From contig NC_088800.1 in the NCBI RefSeq assembly GCF_011386835.1, forward strand, positions 21,132,572 through 21,196,571: DNA of 64,000 nucleotides, in the 5' to 3' direction. Position numbers and translations under genes: made by a program. Position 1 is the stretch's first letter. The number at the start of each line of letters is the position of its first letter. Origin of the DNA: Chrysemys picta bellii (Eukaryota; Chordata; Testudines; Emydidae). Of this stretch, positions 25,296 to 36,804 are shown piece after piece. Under the pieces are notes generated by a model. The model had not been told where the DNA came from. It made no database searches and saw only the letters and a list, made by a program, of their open reading frames with translations.

Positions 25296-26060
25296 TAGGG
25301 TTACCATATTTAAAAAATAAAAAAAGAGGACACTCCACGGGCCCTGGCCCCGCCTCTTCCCGGCCCCGCCCCAACTCTGCCCCTTCCCCAAAGTCCCCGC
25401 CCTAACTCCCCCTCCTCCCTCCCAGCCACGCGAAAAGGGCTGCCCGAGTGCTACCGGCTTCACGGTTTGCCAGGTAGCCTCCAGACCCCATGCCCCTGGC
25501 CGGCGCTTCCCCAGCGCAGCTGGAGCCTGGGAGGGGAAGCGCCCAGCAGGGGGCGCAGGGTCTGGAGGCTGCCCAGCAAACCGTGAAGCCGGTAGCGCTT
25601 GGGCTTCGGGCAGCCCCCCTATGCCTCCAGACCCTGCGCCCCCGGCCTGGCACTTCCCCTCCCGGGCTCCAGCTGCTCTGCTCCTCCCCTGACTCTTCGG
25701 CTCTGTTTAAGAGCCAAGCTGCCCGAGCCAGCGCTACTGGCTTCGGGCAGCCCCCGTGCCTCCGGACCCCAGCCGCCGGAGCAGAGCAGCTGGAGCCCGG
25801 GAAGGGAAGTGCCCGGCTGGCGGCTTGGGGTCCGGAGGCATGGGGGCTGCCCGAAGCCGGTAGCGCTGGCTCGGGCAGCTTGGCTCTTAAACAGAGCCGA
25901 AGTCTGAGTCAGGGGAGGAGCAGAGCAGCCGTGGGAGAGGAAGTGCCCGGCCGGTATTTTTCCCGGACATGTTCGGCTTTTTGGCAATTCCCCCCGGATG
26001 GGGGTTTGATTGCCGAAAAGCCGGACATGTCCGGGAAAAACCGGACGTATGGTAACCCTA
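25296..26060. mobile_element. Non-autonomous hAT transposon with two giant internal palindromes
   Basis: The exact 8-bp duplication GTGCAATG lies at 25288-25295 and 26061-26068. Both ends read TAGGGTTACCATA inward. The GC-rich interior holds two long inverted repeats. One lies at about 25436-25618. The other has a 76-bp core, 25695-25770 against 25827-25902, with 2 mismatches by my count, and weaker pairing beyond it. A shorter palindrome near the right end includes CCGGACATGTCCGG. The 286-codon open frame starting at 25490 lies across these palindromes and is not a gene. Confidence 0.9.
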
Positions 26061-26068
26061 GTGCAATG

Positions 26069-26833
26069 GCTCAAGCTGGCCTCCCAGCTTTACTAGTAGG
26101 GTTCCAGCTCTGCTTCATAGGGCCTTTCTTCTCTGTCCCTTTATCTCTCCAGAGGCTTCTTTTTTTTTTTTTTTTTTTTTTTCCATCTTCACCACAGGGG
26201 GATGATTTTAGATGCATGACCTGTCTGTCATGTCACTTTGCTTATTTTCTCCACCTGGGGTGGCAAACTGATTGTGTCACAGGTGGGGCTGGACCCATCT
26301 GCCCTTACAGGGGCAGTTACCCTGGGCCAGTTTTGTGTCATGGTCTCTAGAACCAAGTGCAAGGAGGGAGAGGATGGATGAGGTTTTAAAAAGAGAGAGA
26401 ATATTATTAGTCACATGTTAAAGGGCATTTTCATGTGGAAGTGGCACAGCCAGATTAGAAACAGCAGTGGATGGTTTAATAGATGAGAAAAGGTACCTTT
26501 TCCCAAATTTTTGCTAAGAGAGGGAAGATTCATAATAATTCTTAATTTTAATATATCTTATCCTAGTCAACCATCCTGCATAGTTTAATCCATTGGTTCA
26601 CACATACAACCATTAATTTGGTGTAGACTATTGCCCAGTTCAGTTGTACTACATAATAGGAGTAAAAATGCAGCAGTTCAAAACATAATGGATCATTTGG
26701 AGTGAGATCTATAACTATTTTTGTTCTCTTTCATGCATTTGTGTTTCATTTTCCCTTCATTAAATTGAATGCTTTGAAAATACCATAGAAGTTTCCAAAA
26801 TATTTATGTATATACATATATGCTAAAAAGGTG
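26069..26833. other. Non-coding DNA with a T tract
   Basis: A run of about 23 T lies near 26160-26182. Otherwise I see no repeat or gene before the next hAT element. Confidence 0.5.
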
Positions 26834-26841
26834 CATCTATC

Positions 26842-26965
26842 TAGGGTGACCAGATGTCCCATTTTTAAAGGGACAGGCCCAATTTTTGGGACTTTTTCTT
26901 ATATAGGTGCCTATTACCCCCCACCCTCTGTCCCGTTTTTTCACAGTTGCTATCTGGTAATCCTA
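26842..26965. mobile_element. 124-bp hAT MITE
   Basis: The exact 8-bp duplication CATCTATC lies at 26834-26841 and 26966-26973. The ends are inverted repeats: TAGGGTGACCAGATGTCCC on the left and TAGGATTACCAGATAGC read from the right. It has no coding capacity. Confidence 0.9.
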
Positions 26966-26973
26966 CATCTATC

Positions 26974-28596
26974 CATACACTCTAAGTTATATCAAGGGCC
27001 TCAATATATCACAACATTGCTACCCCAACTTAACTATAGGACAGCAATACAATTCAGCATAGGCCACTACTAACATAACCAACAGTAATGTAAAACTCTG
27101 CAGGAAGCTGTTGGTGTAACTCCCTACAAATAATGGAAATCTGATATTGAAAGAATTTCAAAACCCTGATATGACAAAATATTGCAAGTTTGCATACTTC
27201 AAGGAAATATTACATTTTGAAGTTTTATGTGGGGAAAAATGAATCATGTTCAACATTGCTTGTAATGCTATAAAATACACAGAAGCAAGGGTAAGTGAAA
27301 AACGGAAGTAATATAAACTATGCTCAACCTGTAATAAGAATAAATATGGTGTGTAAATCTCTACTTAGCCTGATGGGATAGTGAAAACTTTCAATGAACA
27401 TCAGCTAAAGAAATGAATGAGTAAAAGCATGTAATAGGTATTAGCCAGCTGGCACATCACTAAGGCTTGGCACAGATATAGGAGACCTCCACCACCATGG
27501 AAACATTTCACAGATTATTTTGTCTCCCACGCAAGAAGGAAGAAAATCCCCTGTAGGACAAAATTGGTATTCAGTGGTTAAGACTATCAACTTCTAGGGA
27601 AAAAAAGAAGTGGTTGTCACAACTGGAGCAGGGCCACACATATCTGGGCCTCCTTAAAAAGCCACTCATCTATTTTCCCATCTGAAAGGCCCAATATTAA
27701 GTGTACAATCTTTTTCTCCTCATGCTACTTTAGACATCTCTGCCATGCCAGATGGGGGAAGTTATAGAGCTACAGGTAAGAGGCTAGTAAGGAATGTGTT
27801 TTTGTAGCACTCATAAATTAATGCCAAGGTTAGATTTACCTGTGTCCTGTCCCTTTAAAGATTGAGGATCTGTTGATGGGATCAAAGGGGATAGCTCTGG
27901 TTGCAGCAGTAGAAATATGTGTGTTCTAAGAGGACTGAGCGGCAATGGGGCTTTCACAAGCTGTATTTGGTTTTTTTTATAGCAAGTTTAATAAACTTTC
28001 AGTTTTAAAACTGTCCCTGGTCTGGGAGGGTAGCATTTTGAATGAGCCATAAATGAGGCTTCCTTTTTGAAATAAGTTTATTAAACCAAGTTCTGTCTGT
28101 TTGGAACTTTTACAGGCAGGACCTTCCACACTCTGGAAAGACAAGCAAGACTCTCTCACACAATACTCTGAGCCTACTGCAAACACACAATGCAATTAGC
28201 TGTCCCACCCTATTTCTGAGGGGATAGATGCAATTAGCTAAAATACAAACAAATATTTTTTTAAAAAAATATTCACTTCTGAAGACAACAATTTTCCATA
28301 TAAATGTTCTTATTTGTGACCAGAACTAAAGTGCATGGAGAGGAAGGGGCTAAGATATTCCCAAAGAGCTCTGAGCAGGCATAAAGCAGCTAGTAACCAA
28401 TTCATGCCCGGTGCCACTGGAGTGTGTGGGCCAAATATTACAATATCATTTCATCCTCTCCCTCTTAGGCTGACAACCCATCAGCTGCAGGTGTGAGACC
28501 ATTGTGTACCCACAGTACGTCTGAGGGTTTAGATATCCAGTTATGTACTGTGAGCAAGGGAATATGGGAAAGAGAAGAAAAATATTTAATTTTAAC
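26974..28596. other. Non-coding DNA, nothing recognised
   Basis: AT-rich sequence without a named repeat, recognisable exon or RNA gene. Confidence 0.45.
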
Positions 28597-29365
28597 ATAG
28601 AATCATAGAAACGTAAGGCTGGACAGGATCTCAAGAGATCATCAAATCCAGCCCTTTGCATTGCGACAGGACCAAATAAACTTAGACCATCCCTGACAGG
28701 TGTTTGTCCAACCTGTTTTTAGAAACCTTCAGTGATGGGGATTCTATAACCTCCTTTTGAAGCCTATTTCACAGTTTAACTACCCTTAAAATTAGTAAGC
28801 TTTTCCTAATATCTAACCTAAATCTCCTTTGCTGCAGATTAAGCCCATTACTTCTTGTCCTACCTTCAGTGGAGAACAATTGACCACTATCCTCTTTATA
28901 ACAGTCCTTTACATATTTGAAGATTTATTAGGCCCCCCCTCAGTTTTCATTTCTCTAGACTAAACATGCCAGTTTTTTTAGCTTTTCCTCAAAGGTCAGG
29001 TTTTCTAAACCTTTTATCATTTTTGTTGCTGTCCTCTAGACTCTCTCCAATTTGTCCACAGCTTTCCTAAAGTGTCATGCCCAGAACTGAACGTATTACT
29101 CTAGCTGGGGTTTCACCAGTGCCAAGTAGAGGGACAATTACCTTCTGTGTCTTACATATGGTACTTCTGTTAATACACCCCAGAATGATATGAACCTTTT
29201 CCACAACCGCATCACATTCTTGACTCACATTCAATTTGTGATCCACTATAAACCCCCAATTCTTTCCTACAGTACTACCACCTAGCCAGATAGTCCCCAC
29301 TTTGTAGTTGCACATTTGATTTTTCCTAAGGGAAGTACTTTACACCTGTCTTTAATGAATGTCAT
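28597..29365 (-). mobile_element. CR1 LINE, 5'-truncated copy
   Basis: The left edge carries the reverse complement of the CR1 octamer tail (CATAGAATCATAGAA). Reading leftward, the 3' UTR is preceded by the C-terminal coding part of the CR1 polyprotein. At 29067-29315 the frame keeps the motif VDHKLNVSQECDAV and the block ILGCINRSTICK, then breaks. In CR1 this region follows the reverse transcriptase domain. The copy lacks the endonuclease and catalytic RT blocks, as is usual for CR1, and has frameshifts. The 5' edge is approximate. Confidence 0.85.
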
Positions 29366-32066
29366 GGGTCTCCCATTTCTTCTGCCAGATTAATTCAAGT
29401 GTCAGTGATTTTTTTACACATTTCAGGGATATTTCTGATGGGCAGCAAAACTGAGTTTATTCACTTGGTACCAAACTTTTCCAGGTGTTCCTTCCATATC
29501 CAGTGATTTATTCCACAACATGACCACATCTCAGGAATTAATCATTTCCCATATGAAGTAGCTGATTTAGCATTCATCTCTAGCACTCTATCCAATAGGG
29601 TTGCATTGGTGAGTTCTTCTGCCTGTAACTAGTACTTGAAAGTTAATGTAACTAATATGCTAGTGGCCATTTGCTCATAATCCTGAGAATACCCTAAGAC
29701 ATCAAGGGGGACATTATTGTGGAGAGGAACTCACAATAGTCTGTCTTCATCAAAATTAGTGGTCCTGCATTTGGAAGGAGTGGGCCTACATATATACAGA
29801 GGCATAGTCTGTGCAGAGTTAATCACAAAAGGGAATGCTGACTAACAAAAATAATGTAAATCCCATTTTATATTGTACACTTTTATGAAGCCATTACTTG
29901 TTTATATTGACAGAACTCTGGGATAACATACTATAATTTATATTTTTTTAATGATAGCTAATTGAACAGCTTTTCTTTTATCACCCCATATCAAAATACC
30001 CTTAACATTTATAGAAATATTATTCTGTCTTACTTTTTGCCTAGTAGGCAATTGTAATCTTTAAGAAAACAGCCTAAAAGCAATAAGGGCCAAATTTTCA
30101 GAATTGCATGTGTGTAAAAGTGCATACACATAATTCGTGTGCTCAGTCACAAAGATCGGATGTACATCTTTGCATATGGAATTGTGTGCCTGTACACATC
30201 CTCGTGGTCTTGGAGACGGGGCATAAATTGATGGCATATTTTCTGTACTCTGTCATTGAGACGTTTTTGTCACTACCAATTTACAGTGGACTAGCCTGAT
30301 TCTGTTATTTAGAATGACACCGTAACTGTCAGTCTATTAATGGCATTTACCATTCATACCATCTGTAATATCTATATGGGCAAAAACATCAGCACCTTCC
30401 AAGATCCCTTTAAATGAACTTCAATACCTTGAAGTTAGTTAACCTTACCCACTTTCTCTCCCTTCCCCAAAGCAGAGATGTACATCCTTACACTGCCCAG
30501 TCAGCCAATGTACCCACATGTTGACAGTCATATCCAAATTATAGCAACACTTAACAAAATGCTGTCTAGTTAAGAACTAGAGAAGAAAACACATAAAAAC
30601 AAAGCAAAACATTTAAACTTAATTTCATCTAGTCATGGGCTACAAAAACTTGCATTAGAAGACTATAAAACTTAGGTTTATAGTTATCAACCTTTGAACT
30701 TGGTAGCTAACACGCTTGAAGGAATTTTTGTTTCCCAGAGCAGGAACCTGTACCAATGAAATCAATGGAAATTTTGACATTTACTTTAATAGGAGTAGAA
30801 TTAGGCCCTTAGACCCCTGAAGCTGCCTGTTCCCAAATCCCAGCTCCAGTGTGGCAGTGTGCCAGTCTAGTCGATTAACACCCCAAATCCATCTTTTATA
30901 ATCTGAATCTACGGAGATATTTATACAGAATATATATATTCTTTTGCTTTTGGCAGAAAGACGTCAATGTTTTCAGAAGTGTTTAGGGCATCACTTCATC
31001 CTTAATAAAAATAGAACTCTAAGTTTTAAAATTAATTTCTAAAGTAACATCAGATCTCCACAAATATTGTGTCTTTCAACTCCCCTCTGTATATTGTATT
31101 TGAAAAGACTTTTCCTCCAGTGTAGAATATTCCTTTAAAAATGCACTTGGAAGTGCACTTCCGTCTGTCTCTAAGGATGTTTGGGTAAACATTTTTGTTC
31201 AAGCAATTTTGTTTAGCATGGTAATTCAATCTCTACCCCGGGGGGGCTCTTTCTGCACAGGATGCCTGCCCACAGCTCTACCTGCAAAGTTACATTACAA
31301 CAGACTTCATATTCACTGCTAACTTATAGAGAACTCTAACTCACAAAGTAGGCACAATCATCTGTCATAGCCAGCTGTAAAAAAAATACAGTATAGATTT
31401 TTTCTTACTTCAAGCTAAAAATTGCATGTAGCCACCATTCTTCAATAGTTTAATATCACACTTAATTATCGACATCGTTAAGTTAGGAAATCTGTTTTAT
31501 TTTGGGATCAGTGGGCACAGGCTGTATTTGTCAGCTCATTTAAAACAGATAACTAGACTTGGAGTGTGACTTTCATATAATGGGACCAAGTGGAGAGTGC
31601 TACTGTATTTCAAAGGAAAGGTGAAACAATAGTGATCATGCTGTGAACTGAATAAACAGAGAGTCTATGAAGTGATTTACAATTCTCATTGAAGTCAGCA
31701 TGCAACAAAGTCCATCTCTTTTGTTGTGGTAGTGATTAGTGAATATAGTTGACCTACAATACCTACTGTGTTTAATCCAATGTTTTTCATATAAAGCTAA
31801 AGGCTGAACTCACAATGTATTTATTTCTTTGATACCATTCCAAGTTTTTCAGAGAGATATATCTCTCTGCACACTGAATTAACTGAAGGGGTGTATATAA
31901 TTTAGAAGGTAACACAAAACAGGAATTATTAGTAAAGTAATAGTACAGACCTAGTCCTGTTTGTCTTCTGATGAACGGAATACTAGTAAAATGGTCCCAA
32001 GTGTGAGAATAATAAAGCCATAGTAAAATAAACTTGAAAACAGTGTCTCAGATGTTCCAAGCCACC
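29366..32066. other. Non-coding DNA with palindrome-core fragments
   Basis: CAATGAAATCAATGGA near 30754 and ATTGAAGTCAGCATGC near 31689 look like remnants of the sauropsid palindromic MITEs. A partly palindromic AGAGAGATATATCTCTCTGC lies at about 31851-31870. No gene is recognised. Confidence 0.4.
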
Positions 32067-32128
32067 AAAGGGATTTGGATGCTCAACTCCCATTAATTTT
32101 AATAGGAAGTTGGCATCCAAATCCCTTT
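32067..32128. repeat. Near-perfect palindrome MITE core
   Basis: AAAGGGATTTGGATGCTCAA on the left pairs with the right arm ending GTTGGCATCCAAATCCCTTT around a short loop. It is the central hairpin of a palindromic MITE family. Confidence 0.5.
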
Positions 32129-32229
32129 TCAGCTTTGAAAATCTCAGTCATAAAGTTCTTTTCAATTCACATCTTTTATTTAAAGATTAAAGATAACTGA
32201 CAGTCTCTGGAGAACCAGAAAATCTACAG

Positions 32230-32420
32230 ACTCAACATTTATTAGCATGTCTGTAATAGTACTGGTGATTATTATTATCATCCTCATCATTCATTATTTG
32301 TTTTTGGTAATGCCCACAGTGTGATGGGTGCTTTCTGAACACTAAAGAAGGCATGGTCTCCATCCTCAAAAGTTCACGCCCAAAAAGGACAAAATAAAGT
32401 AACAGACAGATGGAGAGAAA
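32230..32420 (-). repeat. Probable MIR-type SINE tail
   Basis: Read on the minus strand, it shows a degenerate MIR-like tail: 'agcaccca', then 'cacactgtgggcat', then an ATTATTATTATC-type end. The match is to remembered consensus only. Confidence 0.35.
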
Positions 32421-32979
32421 GGGAAAAGAGGACAACAGACAAGGACAGCGGACAAGTGGTGGAATGGCAGTGGCCATGTCCCAATAACAAAGGTTTAGTG
32501 ACATTTTATATATTTTAAATAGATACACACACATAAACACACAAATGTACAGGCAACCCCAGATACAACCATTGTGTTATATTTACTTTTAGGTATACTT
32601 TTCAGGTGAAATGAGCTTTCGGGAGGGATTTGATTGGCTTGGATCACCACCTCCCATGGAAATACCCACTAGAGCAGGTCTGCGTATGTCATGGCAGTGC
32701 TCTTGCCCCCACTCTCTGCACAAACCGGTCAAGGCTCCCCCCATACACTGCTCCCTTTGTAATCCCTTCCAAAGAGAGGTGGGTTCCCTTATGCAGAAGG
32801 AACCATACGAGTTAGTATAGTCACAGAGTGTATTAACTTTCTCCTGTCTTTTTGCAGGAGTCTTGGGGTGGGAGCACATATAGGGACAGTGTTGTGGAGT
32901 TGGTTAAACCCCCTTCCCCATGCGGGAAGTGCCGATGCCCTCCAAGCCTTTAATATCCAACGTGCACGCATGTATCCTA
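32421..32979. other. Non-coding DNA, nothing recognised
   Basis: Open frames up to 96 codons on both strands overlap each other and show no domain. No repeat is named here. Confidence 0.4.
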
Positions 32980-33261
32980 GAGCTAGTCTACACTGGGAAC
33001 TTACATTGGCATAGCTACATCTCTCAGGGGTGTGAAAAATCCATGCCCCTGACAGATGAAGCTATGCCAATCTAACTCCCAGTATAGACGGTGCTAGACT
33101 GAGGGAAGAATTCTTCTGTTGACCTAGCTACAGCCTCTTTGGGAGGTGGATTACCTCCACGATGGGAGAACCTTCCTGTCAGCATAAACAGTGTCTACAA
33201 CTGAAGCGCTACAGTGATGCAGCTGCAGTGCTGCACCTGTGCAGCTATAGTGGTTTAAGTG
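32980..33261. mobile_element. PIF/Harbinger-type MITE, right end lost
   Basis: The left end reads GAGCTAGTCTACACTGGGAA, close to the GTCTACACTA terminal repeat of the other Harbinger elements here. The body shares blocks with the MITE at 58839: 'gtgtgaaaaatcca', 'ttcttctgttgacctagcta' and 'gtgtctac'. The right end stops at 'ggtttaagtg' without the expected GTAGAC end, next to another repeat. Confidence 0.65.
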
Positions 33262-34199
33262 TTACTCCTGGGGGAATTTTGCACCACTGCATATGCACAG
33301 AATGTATGTCCCCCACAGATTTCTTTGTTTTCCCGCAAAAAAAAAAAAAAAAAAAAAAAAGACTTTCTGATGGGGAAGCAAAGGGAAACCACAAAAGCGG
33401 TCATGCGACCCTCCCCAGCAGTATGTTGTGGGTGCCTAGGGCAGCCGGCAGAGAGGTAAATCACTGTGGGGTGGGGGCGGGAGTGGGGAAAACACAGCTG
33501 GTGGCTCCTACCCTGTGCTGGGCTCAGCTGCTAATCTTGGCTAGGCTGGGGAGGATGGGGCATCCTCTTTCCCTGCACGGCATCCGGGGCTAGGTCAGAC
33601 CCTCAGATTTCTCCCCTAGCTGTAAGAAGCTCTGCAAACACCCCCACCCCATGCTTACTGCACCCATCGCTCCTCACCTGCAGTGGGAGGGATCACTTTA
33701 CAGGGAGCTGCTCCCCCAACTGTCCAACCCCTGTGCATCCAGACCCCCTCATGCCCAGAGCCTCCCGCTGAACCTCACCCCCCCTCACGAGCCCTACTCT
33801 CCCTGCACCTGGATCACCCCAACTAGCCACCTGCACCGGGATCCCCCCCCCTCAATGAGCCCCAACCAGCTGCACCTGGATCCCAGCCCCACTGAGCTCC
33901 ATTCCCCCAGTATATGGAGCCTCCCACACCCAGACCACCCTGCTGAGCTCTATCCCCCCCACCACACTCAGACCCTCCCGCTGAGCCCCAAGAGCCCCAA
34001 CCACTTTCACCTGGACCCCTCCCCCCACACTGTCCCATTACCATTGCACCCAGAACCCCCCCCCCAACAATCCCCTGTGCATCCAGACCCTCCCCACCTG
34101 GATCACCCACTGAGCTCCCCACACCCAGATTGTCTCACAGAACCTTTCAACTCACACCTGGATTCCCCTCCACACTCAGCCCCTCTACACTGGTGGCTC
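33262..34199. repeat. Unclassified interspersed repeat with a C-rich degenerate minisatellite
   Basis: It begins TTACTCCTGGGGGAATTTTG, continues with a 'cgcagattt'-like block and has a run of 24 A at 33337-33360. From about 33640 it becomes a degenerate tandem array with units like CCTGGATCACC, GAGCCCCAACCA and CACCTGGA. I recall the left-end sequence as an interspersed reptile repeat but cannot place its class. Open frames through the array (for example 33651-34214) reflect the repeat unit, not a protein. Confidence 0.45.
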
Positions 34200-34676
34200 A
34201 TAATTATCCTGTGATCAACCAATATTCCCAGGTCTCTCTCCTCCTCTGTCATTTCCAACTTATAAATCCCTAGCTAATACCAAAAATTCTTGTTGTTAGT
34301 CTCTAAGTGCATGACCTTGCACTTTGCACTATTAAATTTCAGCCCATTTGTACTCCAGTTGCTTAAGCTAGCCACTTATCAAAAGAAACTACAGTTCAGT
34401 GGCAACTCTATGGAAGGAGGTCAACCTTAAGAGAAATTAGAAGGGAAAATACATAGATTTTTAAAAACCCTGTTGAAACTAATTATTTTTGCCAAAAGTA
34501 AAAACTTTCACCTCACTTGAACTTTGTGCATTTTCAAGGTTTTCTTACTAAAAATCCTGTGGGTTTTATTTGTAATATAAATTCAAGCTGAATACTATAG
34601 AGTAACTCTGTACTAGAAGTAAAGTAGACAATCTTTACATATAATGGGCCAAATTCTGCTCCGAACCATTTCAGTG
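34200..34676. other. Possible old LINE-like fragment
   Basis: Text around 34230-34380 ('ccaggtctctctcctcctctg', 'gcatgaccttgcactttgca') resembles a widespread amniote repeat that I cannot name. No gene. Confidence 0.3.
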
Positions 34677-34678
34677 TA

Positions 34679-35570
34679 CAATAACTCCTCACTTAACGTT
34701 GTAGTTATGTTCCTGAAAAATACGACTTTTAAGTGAAATGATGTTAAGCGAATCCAATTTCCCGATAAGAATGAATGAAAATGGAGGAGGGGAGGAGAGG
34801 GGAGGGGGCTAGGTTCCAGGGAAATTTTTTTTGCCATAGAGTACAGTACAGTACTTGGGAGGTGCCCCCGCCTTACCCCACACAGGCACATCCCACTGAA
34901 GACAATGAGGCAGGCAAGGAGGCTGAAGGTGGTGTAAGGTAGGAGAAGCAGGTTGCACAGTGGCAGCTTCCCCTACTCTGCAAGCACCAGGGGTTGGGGG
35001 TTCAACCCTCGGCCTGCCCACTCCCTTCCCCCAAGCTCCCACCCTTAACCCGCCTCTTCTTCCCTCCTCCTCTCCTCACCCTTTACTCCGCACACCTTGT
35101 CCTCGCTCCTCCCCCCTTACTCCTGCCCACGGCAATCAGCTGGCTTGCCGCGTTCAGGGGGAGAGGGAGGTGGGAGGAGTGAGGACTCGGCACACAGCCT
35201 CCCCCCTCCCTCCCACCCGCAGCAGTCAGCTGGTTTGCGGCATTCAGGAGGCAGGGGAGGGAGGGGGAGCCTGTGCGCCGAGTCCTCGCTCCTTCCCCCT
35301 CCCTCCTGAATGCCACAAGCCAGCTGATTGCTGCGGGCAGGAGGCGGGGGGAGGAGGGGGAAGGCGCTGATCCGTGGAGTCTGCCAGCGGCCGGAGGTGC
35401 TGTGGGGGGCTGTGTGTGTGTGTGTGTAAGGGAGCTATGGACAAAGCAGGCAGTGAAACAACTTTATAGTGAAGCATTGCACAACTTTAAATGGAGCATG
35501 TTCTGTAATTGAGCAGGGACGTAAGATCGAAACAGCGTTAAGCGAGAGGACGTTAAGTGTTGAGTTACTG
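34679..35570. mobile_element. Tigger-like (Tc1/mariner) non-autonomous element
   Basis: TA dinucleotides flank it at 34677-34678 and 35571-35572. The inverted ends are CAATAACTCCTCACTTAACG and, from the right, CAGTAACTCAACACTTAACG. Both subterminal parts keep the 'gtaag..cgaa...gttaagcga' texture of Tigger-type elements. The interior (34870-35430) is GC-rich, with an inverted repeat at about 35131-35158 against 35305-35334 and a short GT tract at 35411-35427. No transposase is encoded. Confidence 0.8.
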
Positions 35571-35572
35571 TA

Positions 35573-36645
35573 CAGCCATTGGTTTCAATAGATTAACTCT
35601 TTATTTACACTGGGGAAATTCAGAGCGGATTTTAGCCCACCAATGTTCAATATACACATAGATTGTTGTGGATTTTCAAAATGTTGCCAGTATTTGCTTA
35701 TATAGATTTTGGGAACTGCACACAGAAATAGATCCACAGGATTTTTTTCAAGATACCCCAAATACAGGGTCTCATCCTGGACCAGGAAGCAAAGCATGAA
35801 TAAATAGGCTTTGAAATGTGGGGCAGCAGTACACAGCATGCATGGGTTTCCCCCCATACCTCCAATACCCTCACTTCCACCACCTCTACAGTCCATCTGA
35901 GACGCTGTATGCAGAGGGCTGCAAATGCAATGGGTGTGTTCTGCAAACTGGAAATGCACCACTTCCATTGCTTCTGACCCAAAATGTCTGATTAAGTGGT
36001 CATAGCATGCAAATGCTACATGAGTTTTTTTCAACCCTGTTCAAAAATGGATAGGGAATGGGTGCAAAAAAGTTGCACAAATTTTATATTATATACAAGT
36101 TGGCTACAATGACAAATGAAATTTTCACTCAAACAGGTTACGTGTTATAACAAACACTTTCATAACAACAGTGCCTGCCTTCACTTATTTTTGCTGCTAA
36201 AATACCTTATTGTTTGGATTAAAGGGAGGATATTTATAAGGTGAAAGTGACTGTGTACAAGATGGCAAATTGACAGGAATCCTGTAGCAAATTCCTCTGA
36301 ACCTCATAAGGAATTGAATTTTAGATAAACATAATTTGAATACACCATTTTGGAATGAGAAAGAGATTTGGAAAGTAAAACACAGGATCACTACTTCTAT
36401 TCCAAGGCTTTCAAGATTAATTTAGTTTTTAAAAATGTTGCAGAAAACACCTAGCTAAACTGGCCAATGGGGGATAGGAGGTTGGGTTCTGAACTGACTG
36501 AGATGGGAGTTCTGTGGAGCCAGTGCACTCAGTACCTCGGGTGAAAGGTGTTGCATTGTTCTAAAGAGATGCTCTCTGAGTAGCCCAGGAGGTCACAAGT
36601 CTGGAGGGAGTTGCAGCCAATGGGAAGTGCCAGCTGGACATGAAA
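35573..36645. other. Non-coding DNA, nothing recognised
   Basis: A minus-strand open frame of 149 codons (35585-36034) has no recognisable domain. No repeat is named. Confidence 0.4.
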
Positions 36646-36804
36646 TGCCTGATTCTCTGCTGCCCTGTACCTGGTGTAATCATGTACAGCAGAGTAAAGG
36701 AAATGCAAAGTGGGTGTACAATGCTACCATTCTGCTTTAGTAGTATTTACACCCTCTTTAATGTAAAATCCTACATAAGGTGCAGGGCACTGGAGAATTA
36801 GGCC
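36646..36804. repeat. Palindromic MITE
   Basis: The ends are inverted repeats: TGCCTGATTCTCTGCTGCCC on the left and GGCCTAATTCTCCAGTGCCC from the right. The spacing and 'ggtgtaatca...gtgggtgtacaatgct' body are typical of short sauropsid palindromic repeats. The target-site duplication is unclear. Confidence 0.5.

Noticed and set aside
25490..26350. 286-codon open frame on +
   Set aside because: It crosses the GC palindromes of a hAT element and runs out past its right end through a poly-T tract; open frames exist on both strands here because of base composition.
33651..34214. 187-codon Pro/His/Ser-rich frame
   Set aside because: It is a reading of the degenerate tandem array; the repeat unit, not selection, keeps it open.
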